Assembly (NCBI GenBank): GCA_035513215.1
Contig: DATKCK010000061.1
Coordinates: 23,154 to 87,153, forward strand
DNA length: 64,000 nt
Source of the DNA: DATCZB01 sp035513215
GTDB lineage: Bacteria; Pseudomonadota; Gammaproteobacteria; Steroidobacterales; Rariloculaceae
Direction of reading: 5' to 3'
The notes under the pieces were generated by a model that ran no database searches, was not told the DNA's origin, and saw only the letters and a program-made list of their open reading frames with translations. This document shows, piece after piece, positions 24,751 through 31,977 of the stretch. Numbering within the stretch: the stretch's first letter is position 1; each line of letters begins with the position of its first letter. The translations under genes and the position numbers were made by a program.

Positions 24751-25239
24751 ATGGATTTTGCCTACGCAACCACTGCACGTCCGTCGTCTCGGCGATCCCG
24801 TCCGGATCGTGATCGTGATCGTGATCGCTGGGCGGACACTTACGAGCTGTGTGATCTACTCCGACTGTTTCGACATGCCGTGGGTCGAGACTACCGGCGG
24901 GCGCGAATCAATGAGGGACGACGACTCGGCTTGTTCAGTCGGGCTGGCGCCGCCGAGCTGCTGAGTACCTGGACACAACGCGAAGTAGGATATCCAACCG
25001 AACCGCTGCTAACGCTGCCCGAGGCCACAGACTGGCTCCGAGATGCTGGAGTAGCCACCTATGGCCCCGCGCACCTCAGTGCCTTAGTTCGGCTGGAGCC
25101 GCACCGAGCGCCGCTCCCTGTGAGGGTCACGCCTAATCGAATGGTCACGCTCGCGTCCGGCCGGCAGGTCGTACGGCGGGGTTTGCTGCGATTCGATGAA
25201 GATGCATTGATCGAGTTCGCAGCGAGGTTCGGACGATGA
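24751..25239 (+). CDS. Island protein of unknown function with Asp-Arg repeat
   Basis: A 162-residue soluble protein. Four tandem GATCGY hexamers (24805-24828) encode DRDRDRDR near residue 19. The middle is helical and basic (ELCDLLRLFRHAVGRDYRRAR), and a C-terminal part has VTPNRMVTLASGRQVVRRGLLRFDEDAL. I do not recognise a family. Its stop overlaps the next start (ATGA at 25236), which argues strongly for translation of this frame. GGAGGG at 24731 is far from ATG 24751, so the exact start is uncertain. Confidence 0.6.
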   Translation: MDFAYATTARPSSRRSRPDRDRDRDRWADTYELCDLLRLFRHAVGRDYRRARINEGRRLGLFSRAGAAELLSTWTQREVGYPTEPLLTLPEATDWLRDAGVATYGPAHLSALVRLEPHRAPLPVRVTPNRMVTLASGRQVVRRGLLRFDEDALIEFAARFGR

Positions 25240-25421
25240 CGATCAAAGCCCTGCGCTATGAGCCGTCGCCGAAAACCGGAAAGCCGACACGCGTGGAGCT
25301 TGTCGGCGAGTTCTCCGACCTTAAGTCTGCTCGCCAGTACTTGGCCTGCCAATGCCAGCGCCAGAACATTGTTCTTAAGGTTAGTCCGACGACGAAGGGG
25401 GGCAGCAGTGAGCCAGGGTAA
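25236..25421 (+). CDS. Small island protein of unknown function
   Basis: A 61-residue protein beginning MTIKALRYEPSPKTGKPTRVELV, with a beta-hairpin-like start and then SDLKSARQYLACQCQRQNIVL, which contains two nearby cysteines. No family is recognised. It overlaps the preceding gene by ATGA and the following GTG-started gene by 14 bp, so it sits inside a tightly coupled block. Confidence 0.6.
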   Translation: MTIKALRYEPSPKTGKPTRVELVGEFSDLKSARQYLACQCQRQNIVLKVSPTTKGGSSEPG

Positions 25422-25614
25422 TGCGCAGATCCTGCCTCGGTTGCGCGTGCTTGAGCCGTGCTCGGCCTGGACATGCGAACACAGGCAACGTTGCAAGGCT
25501 AATAAGTTGGCTTGTCTGGCATTCCGAATTTTCGTCAATGAGGGCTCGGTGCGGAAGCCGTCGGAGCCGTCGGCGGAAATGTATGCAGAGATTTTCGCGC
25601 GGGATGCAGCGTGA
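25408..25614 (+). CDS. Small Cys-rich phage-type protein
   Basis: A 68-residue protein starting at GTG 25408 behind GGGGGGCAGCA. It contains PCSAWTCEHRQRCKANKLACLAFRIFVN: cysteines spaced C-x4-C-x5-C-x6-C followed by LACLAF, a pattern I associate with small zinc-binding-like proteins of temperate phages of proteobacteria. Function unknown. It lies 33 bp upstream of the XkdF-like protease in the same direction and overlaps the preceding gene. A longer in-frame extension from 25258 is out-of-frame coding of the neighbour. Confidence 0.6.
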   Translation: MSQGNAQILPRLRVLEPCSAWTCEHRQRCKANKLACLAFRIFVNEGSVRKPSEPSAEMYAEIFARDAA

Positions 25615-25647
25615 TCCAAGACCGAGTTTTACGAAAGGACTGAAACC

Positions 25648-26565
25648 ATGACGAACAATTTCATCTTCACCGCCGAGATCGCGAAGACAAGTGAGGCTAG
25701 GCGGCAGGTCGCCGGCATCATCTATCGGGCGAACGCTATCGACTCGCAAAACGACTTCGTTAAGCCTGAGACGCTGGAGAAGATCGCACACGGGGCGCTC
25801 GCGGCCGGCGTCGTCATCGACATCGACCACGACGGCCGGGACTCCGGCGCTCGGTTGGTTGAGTCCTATATCCAGGATGACGCTTGGATCGGTACTGTGC
25901 AGCTAACGAGCGACTTGTGGCCCTTGGCTAAATCTGGCGAGCTTCGCGCCTTCAGCATCGGCGGCACGGGCGCGAAGGCCGAGACCGTCTTCAAAGGTCG
26001 CAGGGCTAACGAGATCACAGCCGCGACCGTCACGCACGTTAGTTTGGTCAAGCGCGGCGCAACCGGCGAAATGTTCATCATGAAGTCTGCCGACCAATTG
26101 GTGCAGCAGGTGCGGCAGCTAGCGGAAACTATCGCGCGGAACCAGCAGGTTATCGACGCGTTGAGCGGGGGCGATCCCGAGATCCGCAAGCAGGCAGAAA
26201 ACGAGATCATCGCGAAGCGAAGCGAAGATATTCAACGGTTGGTCAGAAAATTATCTGTTCTGAACTCCCGCTTGGAAACTTTGTGGTATCAGCCCGAGGC
26301 AGGCGGGGACGGTGTTGCGCGTGAGCGCCGGCTACTCGACGAGATCCGGACCGTCGAAGATGAGTTGGAGTCACTGAGGCCCGTTCAAAAGTCAGTGATC
26401 GACGATCCGAGCCGGAGCGCATTCGCGTTTCGCGGCGGCAGTTCCGGCTACATAGACGCGGCCCCTGCGCAGTCTTGGTCCGAGATCCTGTTGGGCAAGC
26501 GACGCACGAACGCGATGCGCAAGAGCGAGGATGAAATAGACCTAGGACCGGACATCAAAATTTAA
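25648..26565 (+). CDS. XkdF-like prohead protease with C-terminal coiled coil (possible protease-scaffold)
   Basis: A 305-residue protein. The N-terminal domain (1-142) fits the XkdF/S78-type phage serine protease: DSQNDFVKPETLEK, His61 in DIDHDG, the nucleophile Ser103 in AFSIGG, and THVSLVKRGA at 129-138. Residues about 145-270 are Gln/Glu/Lys/Leu-rich helices that look like a coiled-coil scaffold, interrupted by a short Gly-Asp turn, ahead of a variable tail. Such proteases mature phage capsids and may be fused to scaffold. AAAGGA precedes ATG 25648. No capsid gene is nearby. Confidence 0.8.
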   Translation: MTNNFIFTAEIAKTSEARRQVAGIIYRANAIDSQNDFVKPETLEKIAHGALAAGVVIDIDHDGRDSGARLVESYIQDDAWIGTVQLTSDLWPLAKSGELRAFSIGGTGAKAETVFKGRRANEITAATVTHVSLVKRGATGEMFIMKSADQLVQQVRQLAETIARNQQVIDALSGGDPEIRKQAENEIIAKRSEDIQRLVRKLSVLNSRLETLWYQPEAGGDGVARERRLLDEIRTVEDELESLRPVQKSVIDDPSRSAFAFRGGSSGYIDAAPAQSWSEILLGKRRTNAMRKSEDEIDLGPDIKI

Positions 26566-26660
26566 GGTTTTGGCGGCGGCGTTGGGGCGTCTCGGTGCCC
26601 CCAGTACCTCCTCGGCGTCCCGGCATGAACAACGCCGCCGCCAATTTATTGAGAGACGAC

Positions 26661-26897
26661 ATGGTTGATCGAAAGTACAGAGAGCGAATCGAACGCGAGC
26701 AGGACCGTGCCTCAGAGCGTGACCGTGCCGAGATCGCGCCCGATGCGTTCGATATGCCGGAGCGTGTCGGGGCCGAGCATGATGGTGACGGCCGATCCAA
26801 ACATGGGGGTGCGCCCGGACACTTGCCTACGGGCCTTGTGGGGCGTCTGAGAGATCGACAGGCGCGGTTCTTCCCTCCTGGCTGGCGGGACAAGTGA
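26661..26897 (+). CDS. Small charged island protein ahead of the terminase
   Basis: A 78-residue, strongly charged protein (MVDRKYRERIEREQDRASERDRAE, then Gly/His-rich linker and PTGLVGRLRDRQARFFPPGW). No family is recognised. Its last codons overlap the terminase GTG start (GTGA, 26894-26897), so the two are probably translationally coupled. The place of a small terminase subunit would fit, but the large protein carries its own N-terminal helix-turn-helix, so this is only a guess. In-frame ATGs at 26595 and 26625 are alternatives. Confidence 0.55.
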   Translation: MVDRKYRERIEREQDRASERDRAEIAPDAFDMPERVGAEHDGDGRSKHGGAPGHLPTGLVGRLRDRQARFFPPGWRDK

Positions 26898-28834
26898 CGG
26901 AGCTGTCCGCAACTCAACGTCGGGTGTTAGACGAGATCGCGGGGGGCGCACCCCGCAAACTGGCAGCCAAGCGAGCCGGCATATCGCCCCGAACGATTGA
27001 GCAATGGCACCGCCGTTACGGCTGGTGGCGCGAAGCCGAAGACCAGGCCAAGAATGGGAAGCCCGCCACTGCGACCACGGACACGGAGCCCGTAAGCATT
27101 CGTGAGTTCATCACGTCGCCCGATTATCTGAATGCAGCGGGAGCCGTATACCCCGTGGTGCTCGATGAGTGCGAGCGCATCGTCGCGGGCAACCATAGGG
27201 AGGTGCTGCTGGTCGGCGGTATCGGTTCGGGTAAATCCACGTCGGCCGTGCTCTGCATGTGCTACCACATATACGTCCTAAGCTGCATGAGCGAGCCTCA
27301 GAGCAGCTATGGATTGTCGCCCGATCAGTCGTTGACGTTTGTGTTGCAGACGCGCACAGAGCGATCAGCAAAGCATACGGCGTACGCACTCATGAGGGCG
27401 ATGATCGCGAGAAGTCCGTACTTTCAGCGGGCCTTTCCGTTCGATCCCAGATTGAAGTCCAGGATGGTATTCCCCAAGGGACTCGTGGTCGAACCCTTCA
27501 GCGGCGATCCGCTCGCGACACTCGGGCATACCGTCGTTTCCGGTCTGCTCGATGAGGCCAATTTTCTGGGCGTCACCGCGAAGTCTGTTAAGGCCATCGA
27601 CGCGGAACCGTACGACGTTGCGGTCGAAGCCTATGACGCTCTAGTACAGCGCATGAAATCCAGGTTTCCTAGTGGCGGCTGGCGGTTGTTCGTGGCGAGT
27701 TCCCGGCGATATGAGGGTCAATTCTCCGACAGCATCGAGCGCCGCGCCGAGCACGACGACTCGATTTACGTGTACGACAAGCGGATATGGGACATCCGCC
27801 CCGCCGAGTTTGCGGACCGGCCCTGGTTCAAGGTGTTCGTCGGCGGGCGCGGTCAGACATCGCGAATCCTGCGCGACAACGAGCAGGCCGATGGTCGAGT
27901 CATCTCCGTGCCCGAGACGTTCCGGCCGGAGTTCGAGCGCAACCTACATCGGGCACTGCAGAACATAGCGGGCGTATCCTGCGCACCCATTGGTGCTTAT
28001 TTCAACGATCCAGGCGCGATCAGGCGCGCCATGACGCATCGGAATGACAAGTTCCTGAGGGCTGCCGATGTCGATAATCCCGGCGCACTGTTGCGCCGAC
28101 GATTCGAGGCCCCTTGGTCGGATGCGCCTCGCGTCGTTTCCATCGACCCCTCAGTGAAACGAGACCTCACTGGGATCGCTGCTGCCCACGTGGACCACTA
28201 CGACGGGCAAGGCCGACCTCATATCGTTGTTGACCTCGTCGCCAGGATTCACCCACCGGTCGGGGGCGAGATCAGTCTGCGGGGCATCGAGCAGATACCA
28301 AGGGACCTAGTAAGCGGGGGTCTCCCCGTTCAGTACGTTTCCACCGATCAGTATCAGGCGACCATGATGCGCCAGAACTTGGCCGACGCGTTCACGACCT
28401 ATCACGTTAGTGTCGATCAAACTCGACCGAACGCGCCGATGCTCGCTTGGGAGACGTTGAAAGAGGCAATCAATGAGTCGCGGGTGTCACTACCGGACGA
28501 CGAGCAGCTGCTGGACGAGCTAGCGCACCTACAAGTTGACTGGGAGCGCCGCCGCGTGGATCACTTGCCTCGGAAGCGGAAGGACTCGGCCGACGCGGTC
28601 GCGGCTGCCGTTTACGTTCTCAGCAACCTGTCGCCCCGGGTGCTCGGGCATGACGTGGATCGCCCTCTCAGACAACTGCACTCCAGGGTAACCATCGTCG
28701 AGTCTGAAACCGGTTCGAATCTTTTCGGATTTCCCAGCCGGGATGACGGACCCTTCGGGCGCGGGGTCGAGACCATCGACGCATGGGGGCCGGGTTCGAC
28801 TGACTCGGCTTGGGAGCGCCCATCATGGCCGTGA
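26894..28834 (+). CDS. terL: Phage terminase large subunit with N-terminal helix-turn-helix
   Basis: A 646-residue DNA packaging motor. Residues 5-45 form a helix-turn-helix (LAAKRAGISPRTIEQWHRRY) like those of small terminase subunits. The ATPase follows with Walker A GGIGSGKST (108-116) and Walker B LLDE (218-221). The RNase H-like nuclease shows Asp418 (VVSIDPS), Asp485 (YVSTDQY) and KDSADAVAAAVY (563-574). All key residues are kept, so it should be active. GTG 26894 overlaps the previous stop. It is the strongest sign that this island is packaged into phage particles, yet no portal gene follows. Confidence 0.88.
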   Translation: MTELSATQRRVLDEIAGGAPRKLAAKRAGISPRTIEQWHRRYGWWREAEDQAKNGKPATATTDTEPVSIREFITSPDYLNAAGAVYPVVLDECERIVAGNHREVLLVGGIGSGKSTSAVLCMCYHIYVLSCMSEPQSSYGLSPDQSLTFVLQTRTERSAKHTAYALMRAMIARSPYFQRAFPFDPRLKSRMVFPKGLVVEPFSGDPLATLGHTVVSGLLDEANFLGVTAKSVKAIDAEPYDVAVEAYDALVQRMKSRFPSGGWRLFVASSRRYEGQFSDSIERRAEHDDSIYVYDKRIWDIRPAEFADRPWFKVFVGGRGQTSRILRDNEQADGRVISVPETFRPEFERNLHRALQNIAGVSCAPIGAYFNDPGAIRRAMTHRNDKFLRAADVDNPGALLRRRFEAPWSDAPRVVSIDPSVKRDLTGIAAAHVDHYDGQGRPHIVVDLVARIHPPVGGEISLRGIEQIPRDLVSGGLPVQYVSTDQYQATMMRQNLADAFTTYHVSVDQTRPNAPMLAWETLKEAINESRVSLPDDEQLLDELAHLQVDWERRRVDHLPRKRKDSADAVAAAVYVLSNLSPRVLGHDVDRPLRQLHSRVTIVESETGSNLFGFPSRDDGPFGRGVETIDAWGPGSTDSAWERPSWP

Positions 28835-29049
28835 GCAACCTCCTGACCGACTCGGAGAAGCGAGAAACCCTGAGGGAGCTTGCCCGTGAGCTGGCCGGCG
28901 ATGGGGGGGACCTCAGAGCTACCCTGACCCGCTTAATCTACGACCGCTGCCTGGAGCAGCTGACTGACCCTGATGAGGCAGTGGTCGAGACCTTGACCGA
29001 GCTGGGGAAGCACCTCGAAGACGACCGGGCCGCCGTGAGGGGCATCTAA
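28825..29049 (+). CDS. Small helical island protein overlapping terminase
   Basis: A 74-residue all-helical, acidic protein (DSEKRETLRELARELAGDGGDLRATLTRLIYDRC...). ATG 28825 lies inside the last codons of the terminase gene (10-bp overlap), implying coupled translation. No family is recognised. In many phages this position holds a portal gene or a small accessory; the protein is far too small to be a portal. Confidence 0.6.
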   Translation: MAVSNLLTDSEKRETLRELARELAGDGGDLRATLTRLIYDRCLEQLTDPDEAVVETLTELGKHLEDDRAAVRGI

Positions 29050-29142
29050 GGTATGTCATTTGAATGGCCGGTCTAGAGAAAAGCTGCCGTTCGCGTGGTA
29101 TCGTCTGACCGGCAAACTTCGACCCACTGCGGCCACAACAAC

Positions 29143-29583
29143 ATGCGACAGTATGGCTCTGCGCTTCTAGCGTTAGTTCTCGTCGGATGTGTTCCGGCCA
29201 ATGTCCTCGCAATTTCGAATATGGAGTTGTCCGGTGGACGCTATTCGGTGACGGTGCCATTTCTGACAGAGCAGCGGGGCGTTTACAACGTATATATGCT
29301 GCACGAATCGAACATTGACCGATCACTCCAGATTCCAATCGGGGGCACCTACGAGCTTAGGAACGATGCGTCAGAAGACTTGCTCGGCGGTAGATTCCAA
29401 GTTCAACTTCCCGCTGCTGACGGGCGATCACTGATAACTGCCTTTAGCCTTACTCGTGACCGCGCAATCGAGGCTAGTACGCTTGTAATTGAGATAGACA
29501 GTGGAAATGAGGAGCTTCGACAAAGCTTCTCCCGCCTGGCTATCCAGCTAGAGAAGAAGGGGTACGTTATCTTCCTCGATTAG
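29143..29583 (+). CDS. Exported protein, possible lipoprotein, of the island
   Basis: A 146-residue protein whose N-terminus (MRQYGSALLALVLVGCVPANVLA) is a signal peptide with a possible lipobox LVGC at about 14-17, or cleavage after NVLA. The mature part is beta-rich and acidic (ISNMELSGGRYSVTVPF, VYNVYMLHESN, FQVQLPAADGR). No family is recognised. ATG 29143 lacks a strong ribosome site; an in-frame GTG at 29095 is less likely because it would bury the signal. It ends the rightward packaging-gene block, and could modify the host envelope, for example in superinfection exclusion. That is inference. Confidence 0.6.
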   Translation: MRQYGSALLALVLVGCVPANVLAISNMELSGGRYSVTVPFLTEQRGVYNVYMLHESNIDRSLQIPIGGTYELRNDASEDLLGGRFQVQLPAADGRSLITAFSLTRDRAIEASTLVIEIDSGNEELRQSFSRLAIQLEKKGYVIFLD

Positions 29584-30215
29584 CGCTAGGTGTTACTCCC
29601 GAGCGTCTCGAAGTGGCCGGTCCTTGCCCTTTCCATCGGAGAGTCGGCCGTCGACTCTGACCCCGAAACGGGACACACGACCCGTACGACAGCCGGCTAC
29701 GACATCGGTACGACAACCCCGGGTAACGTCGTAGGCGGAGCAGCCCGGCGGGCCTAGCGAATCGGGACACCCGGGGCCGGTCTGTTAGCGACAGAGACCC
29801 CATGTCGTGAGATTCCCACTTTCGACCCCGTACCTGCCTGTTTTCGTACAGTACACCCCACTTACTCGATACTGTACTTCGAACCCCGATGCATGGGACG
29901 GGACCGGCTCCGGGCCTAGGTTTCAGGCTTGGGGTCCTGATTGAGGACCCGCCGAACAGGCTACAGGCCCTGTAGGCATTGGATATCTGCCCGACTCAGG
30001 GGCCTAGATACCCCCACGCGTACCCCCAGACGGCCCGGAACCTCCTATTTCCAGCCCCTGCACCCCCAGCCAGTAGTCCGGGCGGCCCGGGGCGGGCCTG
30101 ACCCACGTTTCCCACCTGCGCACCACTCGGGACCGGGCACGGGGCGGCCGGAGCAGCCCGCAGGGGCCCCTCGATACCGGGCGGGTATATCTCGGGCCAG
30201 TCAGGGGCCCGGGAC
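29584..30215. other. 632-bp non-coding region rich in inverted repeats
   Basis: No convincing gene on either strand. Clear inverted repeats include AGAGTCG/CGACTCT at 29640-29658, GTACAGTA/TACTGTAC around 29847-29876 with a 16-nt spacer, GGGTCCT/AGGACCC near 29932-29950 and CTACAGG-C-CCTGTAG near 29961-29975. ATACCCCC, the arm-site core, also occurs at 30008-30015. The right part is very rich in GGCCC/GGGCC words. A replication origin, packaging site or structured RNA would fit, and I cannot choose between them. Confidence 0.5.
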
Positions 30216-30578
30216 CTAAGGGGCCCGCTCATCCTTTTCCTCATAGTGCTGTTCCCGGTCCTGTATGACCATCCTAATCTCGTAGTCCGCGACCGCCACC
30301 TCCAGAATCCGGCCCCTACGGCGCTCCCGTACCAGTACCTCATCCCCCACCGCGAACAGCCTATAGGCCGCCCGTGGCCCGGTATTTATGGTCGTGGCGT
30401 ACTGCAACAAGTACTCCCTGCTCTCGGTCTCCAGTACTAGCCGATGGACATGCCCGTACTGAATCCCGGACCTTACTTCTGTCACTGTGGCCAGTTCGTA
30501 ATCGTCGTCGGCCAGAACCGGACCAGCCAGCAGACACGCCAGCGCCGCCAGTGCGGTTAATTGGATCGTCGTTCGCAT
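30216..30578 (-). CDS. Small periplasmic protein of the island
   Basis: A 120-residue protein with a clear signal peptide (MRTTIQLTALAALACLLAGPVLA). The mature part is beta-rich (YELATVTEVRSGIQYG, RLVLETESREYLLQYATTI, FAVGDEVLVRERRRGRILEV) and resembles a small OB- or SH3-like barrel with a charged C-terminus. No family is recognised. GAGGAG lies 5 nt before ATG 30578, which fixes the start. It is oppositely oriented to the packaging genes, suggesting it is expressed in the integrated state like satellite accessory genes. Confidence 0.68.
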   Translation of the reverse strand: MRTTIQLTALAALACLLAGPVLADDDYELATVTEVRSGIQYGHVHRLVLETESREYLLQYATTINTGPRAAYRLFAVGDEVLVRERRRGRILEVAVADYEIRMVIQDREQHYEEKDERAP

Positions 30579-30802
30579 ATCAGCTCCTCGATTAGCTCGG
30601 ACCTCCCCCGGAGAATAGACCAATCGGCGACCGTGTCACGCCCCCTGCGCGTTGCCTCGCGCGTCCGGCTTGCGGGTTTGCAGTTTCATGCGTTTACCCC
30701 CGCATGGATCGGTACCAACGCTCCGGGGGAGACCCCCGAGACGACGGGGCTGCTTATCGGCGCCGGGTGTGGGCCGGGCCTCTCACGGGACCGTGCAGGC
30801 CG

Positions 30803-31033
30803 TCACAGCGCCGTGTAGCTCGCGCTGGTGCTCGATGCCGTGGTAGTCACGACTGATTGCATCAGTGGTGACGGAACACCGCCCGATGGTCCAGGCAGCC
30901 TGACCATGCACATTGCGTTGGGTCGGTCCACTTGCAAACAGTGGAATACTGCAGCGGCCCTGTCTTGTGCAATACCCGCAGCTGCCACTCCCACGACTGT
31001 GCCGGCGATTATCTTGAATCGCATGTCTGCCAT
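30803..31033 (-). CDS. Small exported peptide of the island
   Basis: A 76-residue protein behind an excellent ribosome site (GGAGG, 6 nt before ATG 31033). The N-terminus MADMRFKIIAGTVVGVAAAGIAQ is a probable signal peptide. The mature part has two cysteines (HCLQ, MCMV) and a Ser/Thr-rich tail ending SYTAL. No family is recognised. It is divergent from the nuclease-like gene (61 bp apart) and on the same strand as the 120-residue periplasmic protein gene. Confidence 0.6.
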   Translation of the reverse strand: MADMRFKIIAGTVVGVAAAGIAQDRAAAVFHCLQVDRPNAMCMVRLPGPSGGVPSPLMQSVVTTTASSTSASYTAL

Positions 31034-31093
31034 ACTTTCCTCCTCTCCGATACGAGCCGATTTTATCAAAGCCGCGCCAATGAGGATGAGCGC

Positions 31094-31882
31094 ATGACCA
31101 AGGACATGAAGAATGCCAGCCGCATAATCGAAGCGAGTGGAAATAGCTTTCACGCAAAGGTATTGCGTTTCTTCGAGGCCGCTGGCTGGGCCGTTCAAAT
31201 CAGCCCGTTTTACAGCGACAGCACATCGGGAAAGCCGCGAGAGATCGATTTACTTGCCGAGAAAGCCTTCCCTGTGATTACGGACATTTGGGGAAAGCGG
31301 ATAGGCGCCTTAAGGCTGAGGCTGTACATCGAATGCAAGTTTATCAAGCAAGACACGGTGTTCTGGTTTCATAAGCAGGATGTCGCGGCAACGCTTGACC
31401 TGATTGAGCGTCGAACAGCGTTGCGCAGAACCAATTCCTTCATGAAGGACCACCACTACTTGCTTCCTGATGATGGTCGAGTCGCTAAACTCTTCTCGGG
31501 CCCGAAGACTAATGCTATCGAAGGCGAGCAATTCTACAGGGCACTTAGCCAAGTATTGAGCGCAACCGTCGTCCTGCGGCGCGCCAAGTCCATACTTCCG
31601 GACGCGGATACCCCGGCGGATAACCCGACAGTCCACTATCCCGTAATCGTGTGTAGCAGTTTTGATAGTTTCTATCGGACGGACATTGCAGAAAATGATG
31701 AGCCTCGTTCACTGGACGAGAATTTCCTGCTGGAAGTCAACTATGCATATCCGAATACTGCGGGAGCGAGCATTTCTGAATACTTTCTCTTGGATGTTTT
31801 GGATTTCGGCAAATTGGAAGAGTACCTGGAGGTACTCGACAAGGAGATTGCAGGCATGGCAGTGATGTTGTCTGAGAACTGA
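31094..31882 (+). CDS. PD-(D/E)XK nuclease-like protein, candidate defence cargo
   Basis: A 262-residue cytosolic protein. The N-terminal region has the restriction-endonuclease-fold order: helix SFHAKVLRFFEAAGW (18-32), Asp52 in PREIDLL, and Glu80-x-Lys82 in LYIECKF, giving D-x27-E-x-K. The rest (about 95-262) matches nothing I know. The gene sits between the packaging block and the integrase, a place where satellites and prophages often carry single-gene phage defences. No methyltransferase is adjacent, so a classical type II restriction system is unlikely. Start ATG 31094; an upstream in-frame ATG at 30932 would overlap the divergent gene. Confidence 0.7.
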   Translation: MTKDMKNASRIIEASGNSFHAKVLRFFEAAGWAVQISPFYSDSTSGKPREIDLLAEKAFPVITDIWGKRIGALRLRLYIECKFIKQDTVFWFHKQDVAATLDLIERRTALRRTNSFMKDHHYLLPDDGRVAKLFSGPKTNAIEGEQFYRALSQVLSATVVLRRAKSILPDADTPADNPTVHYPVIVCSSFDSFYRTDIAENDEPRSLDENFLLEVNYAYPNTAGASISEYFLLDVLDFGKLEEYLEVLDKEIAGMAVMLSEN

Positions 31883-31897
31883 GGCTCGTGAGCAGAA

Positions 31898-31918
31898 AGC
31901 CCGGCGCAAGGCCGGGCT
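31898..31918. terminator. GC-rich hairpin between convergent genes
   Basis: AGCCCGGC-GCAAG-GCCGGGCT forms a perfect 8-bp stem between the convergent nuclease-like and integrase genes. No T-run follows on either strand, so it would be a weak or factor-assisted terminator. Confidence 0.5.
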
Positions 31919-31977
31919 CCTGTCTATGAGGCAGTGGCTACCTCAGTCGTTCGCCGGTAAATGTTCCGCCACTCGCT

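Noticed and set aside
29567..30219. Short ORFs on both strands in the non-coding block of the island
   Set aside because: Arg/Pro/Gly-rich translations without starts in good context; the DNA looks structured rather than coding.
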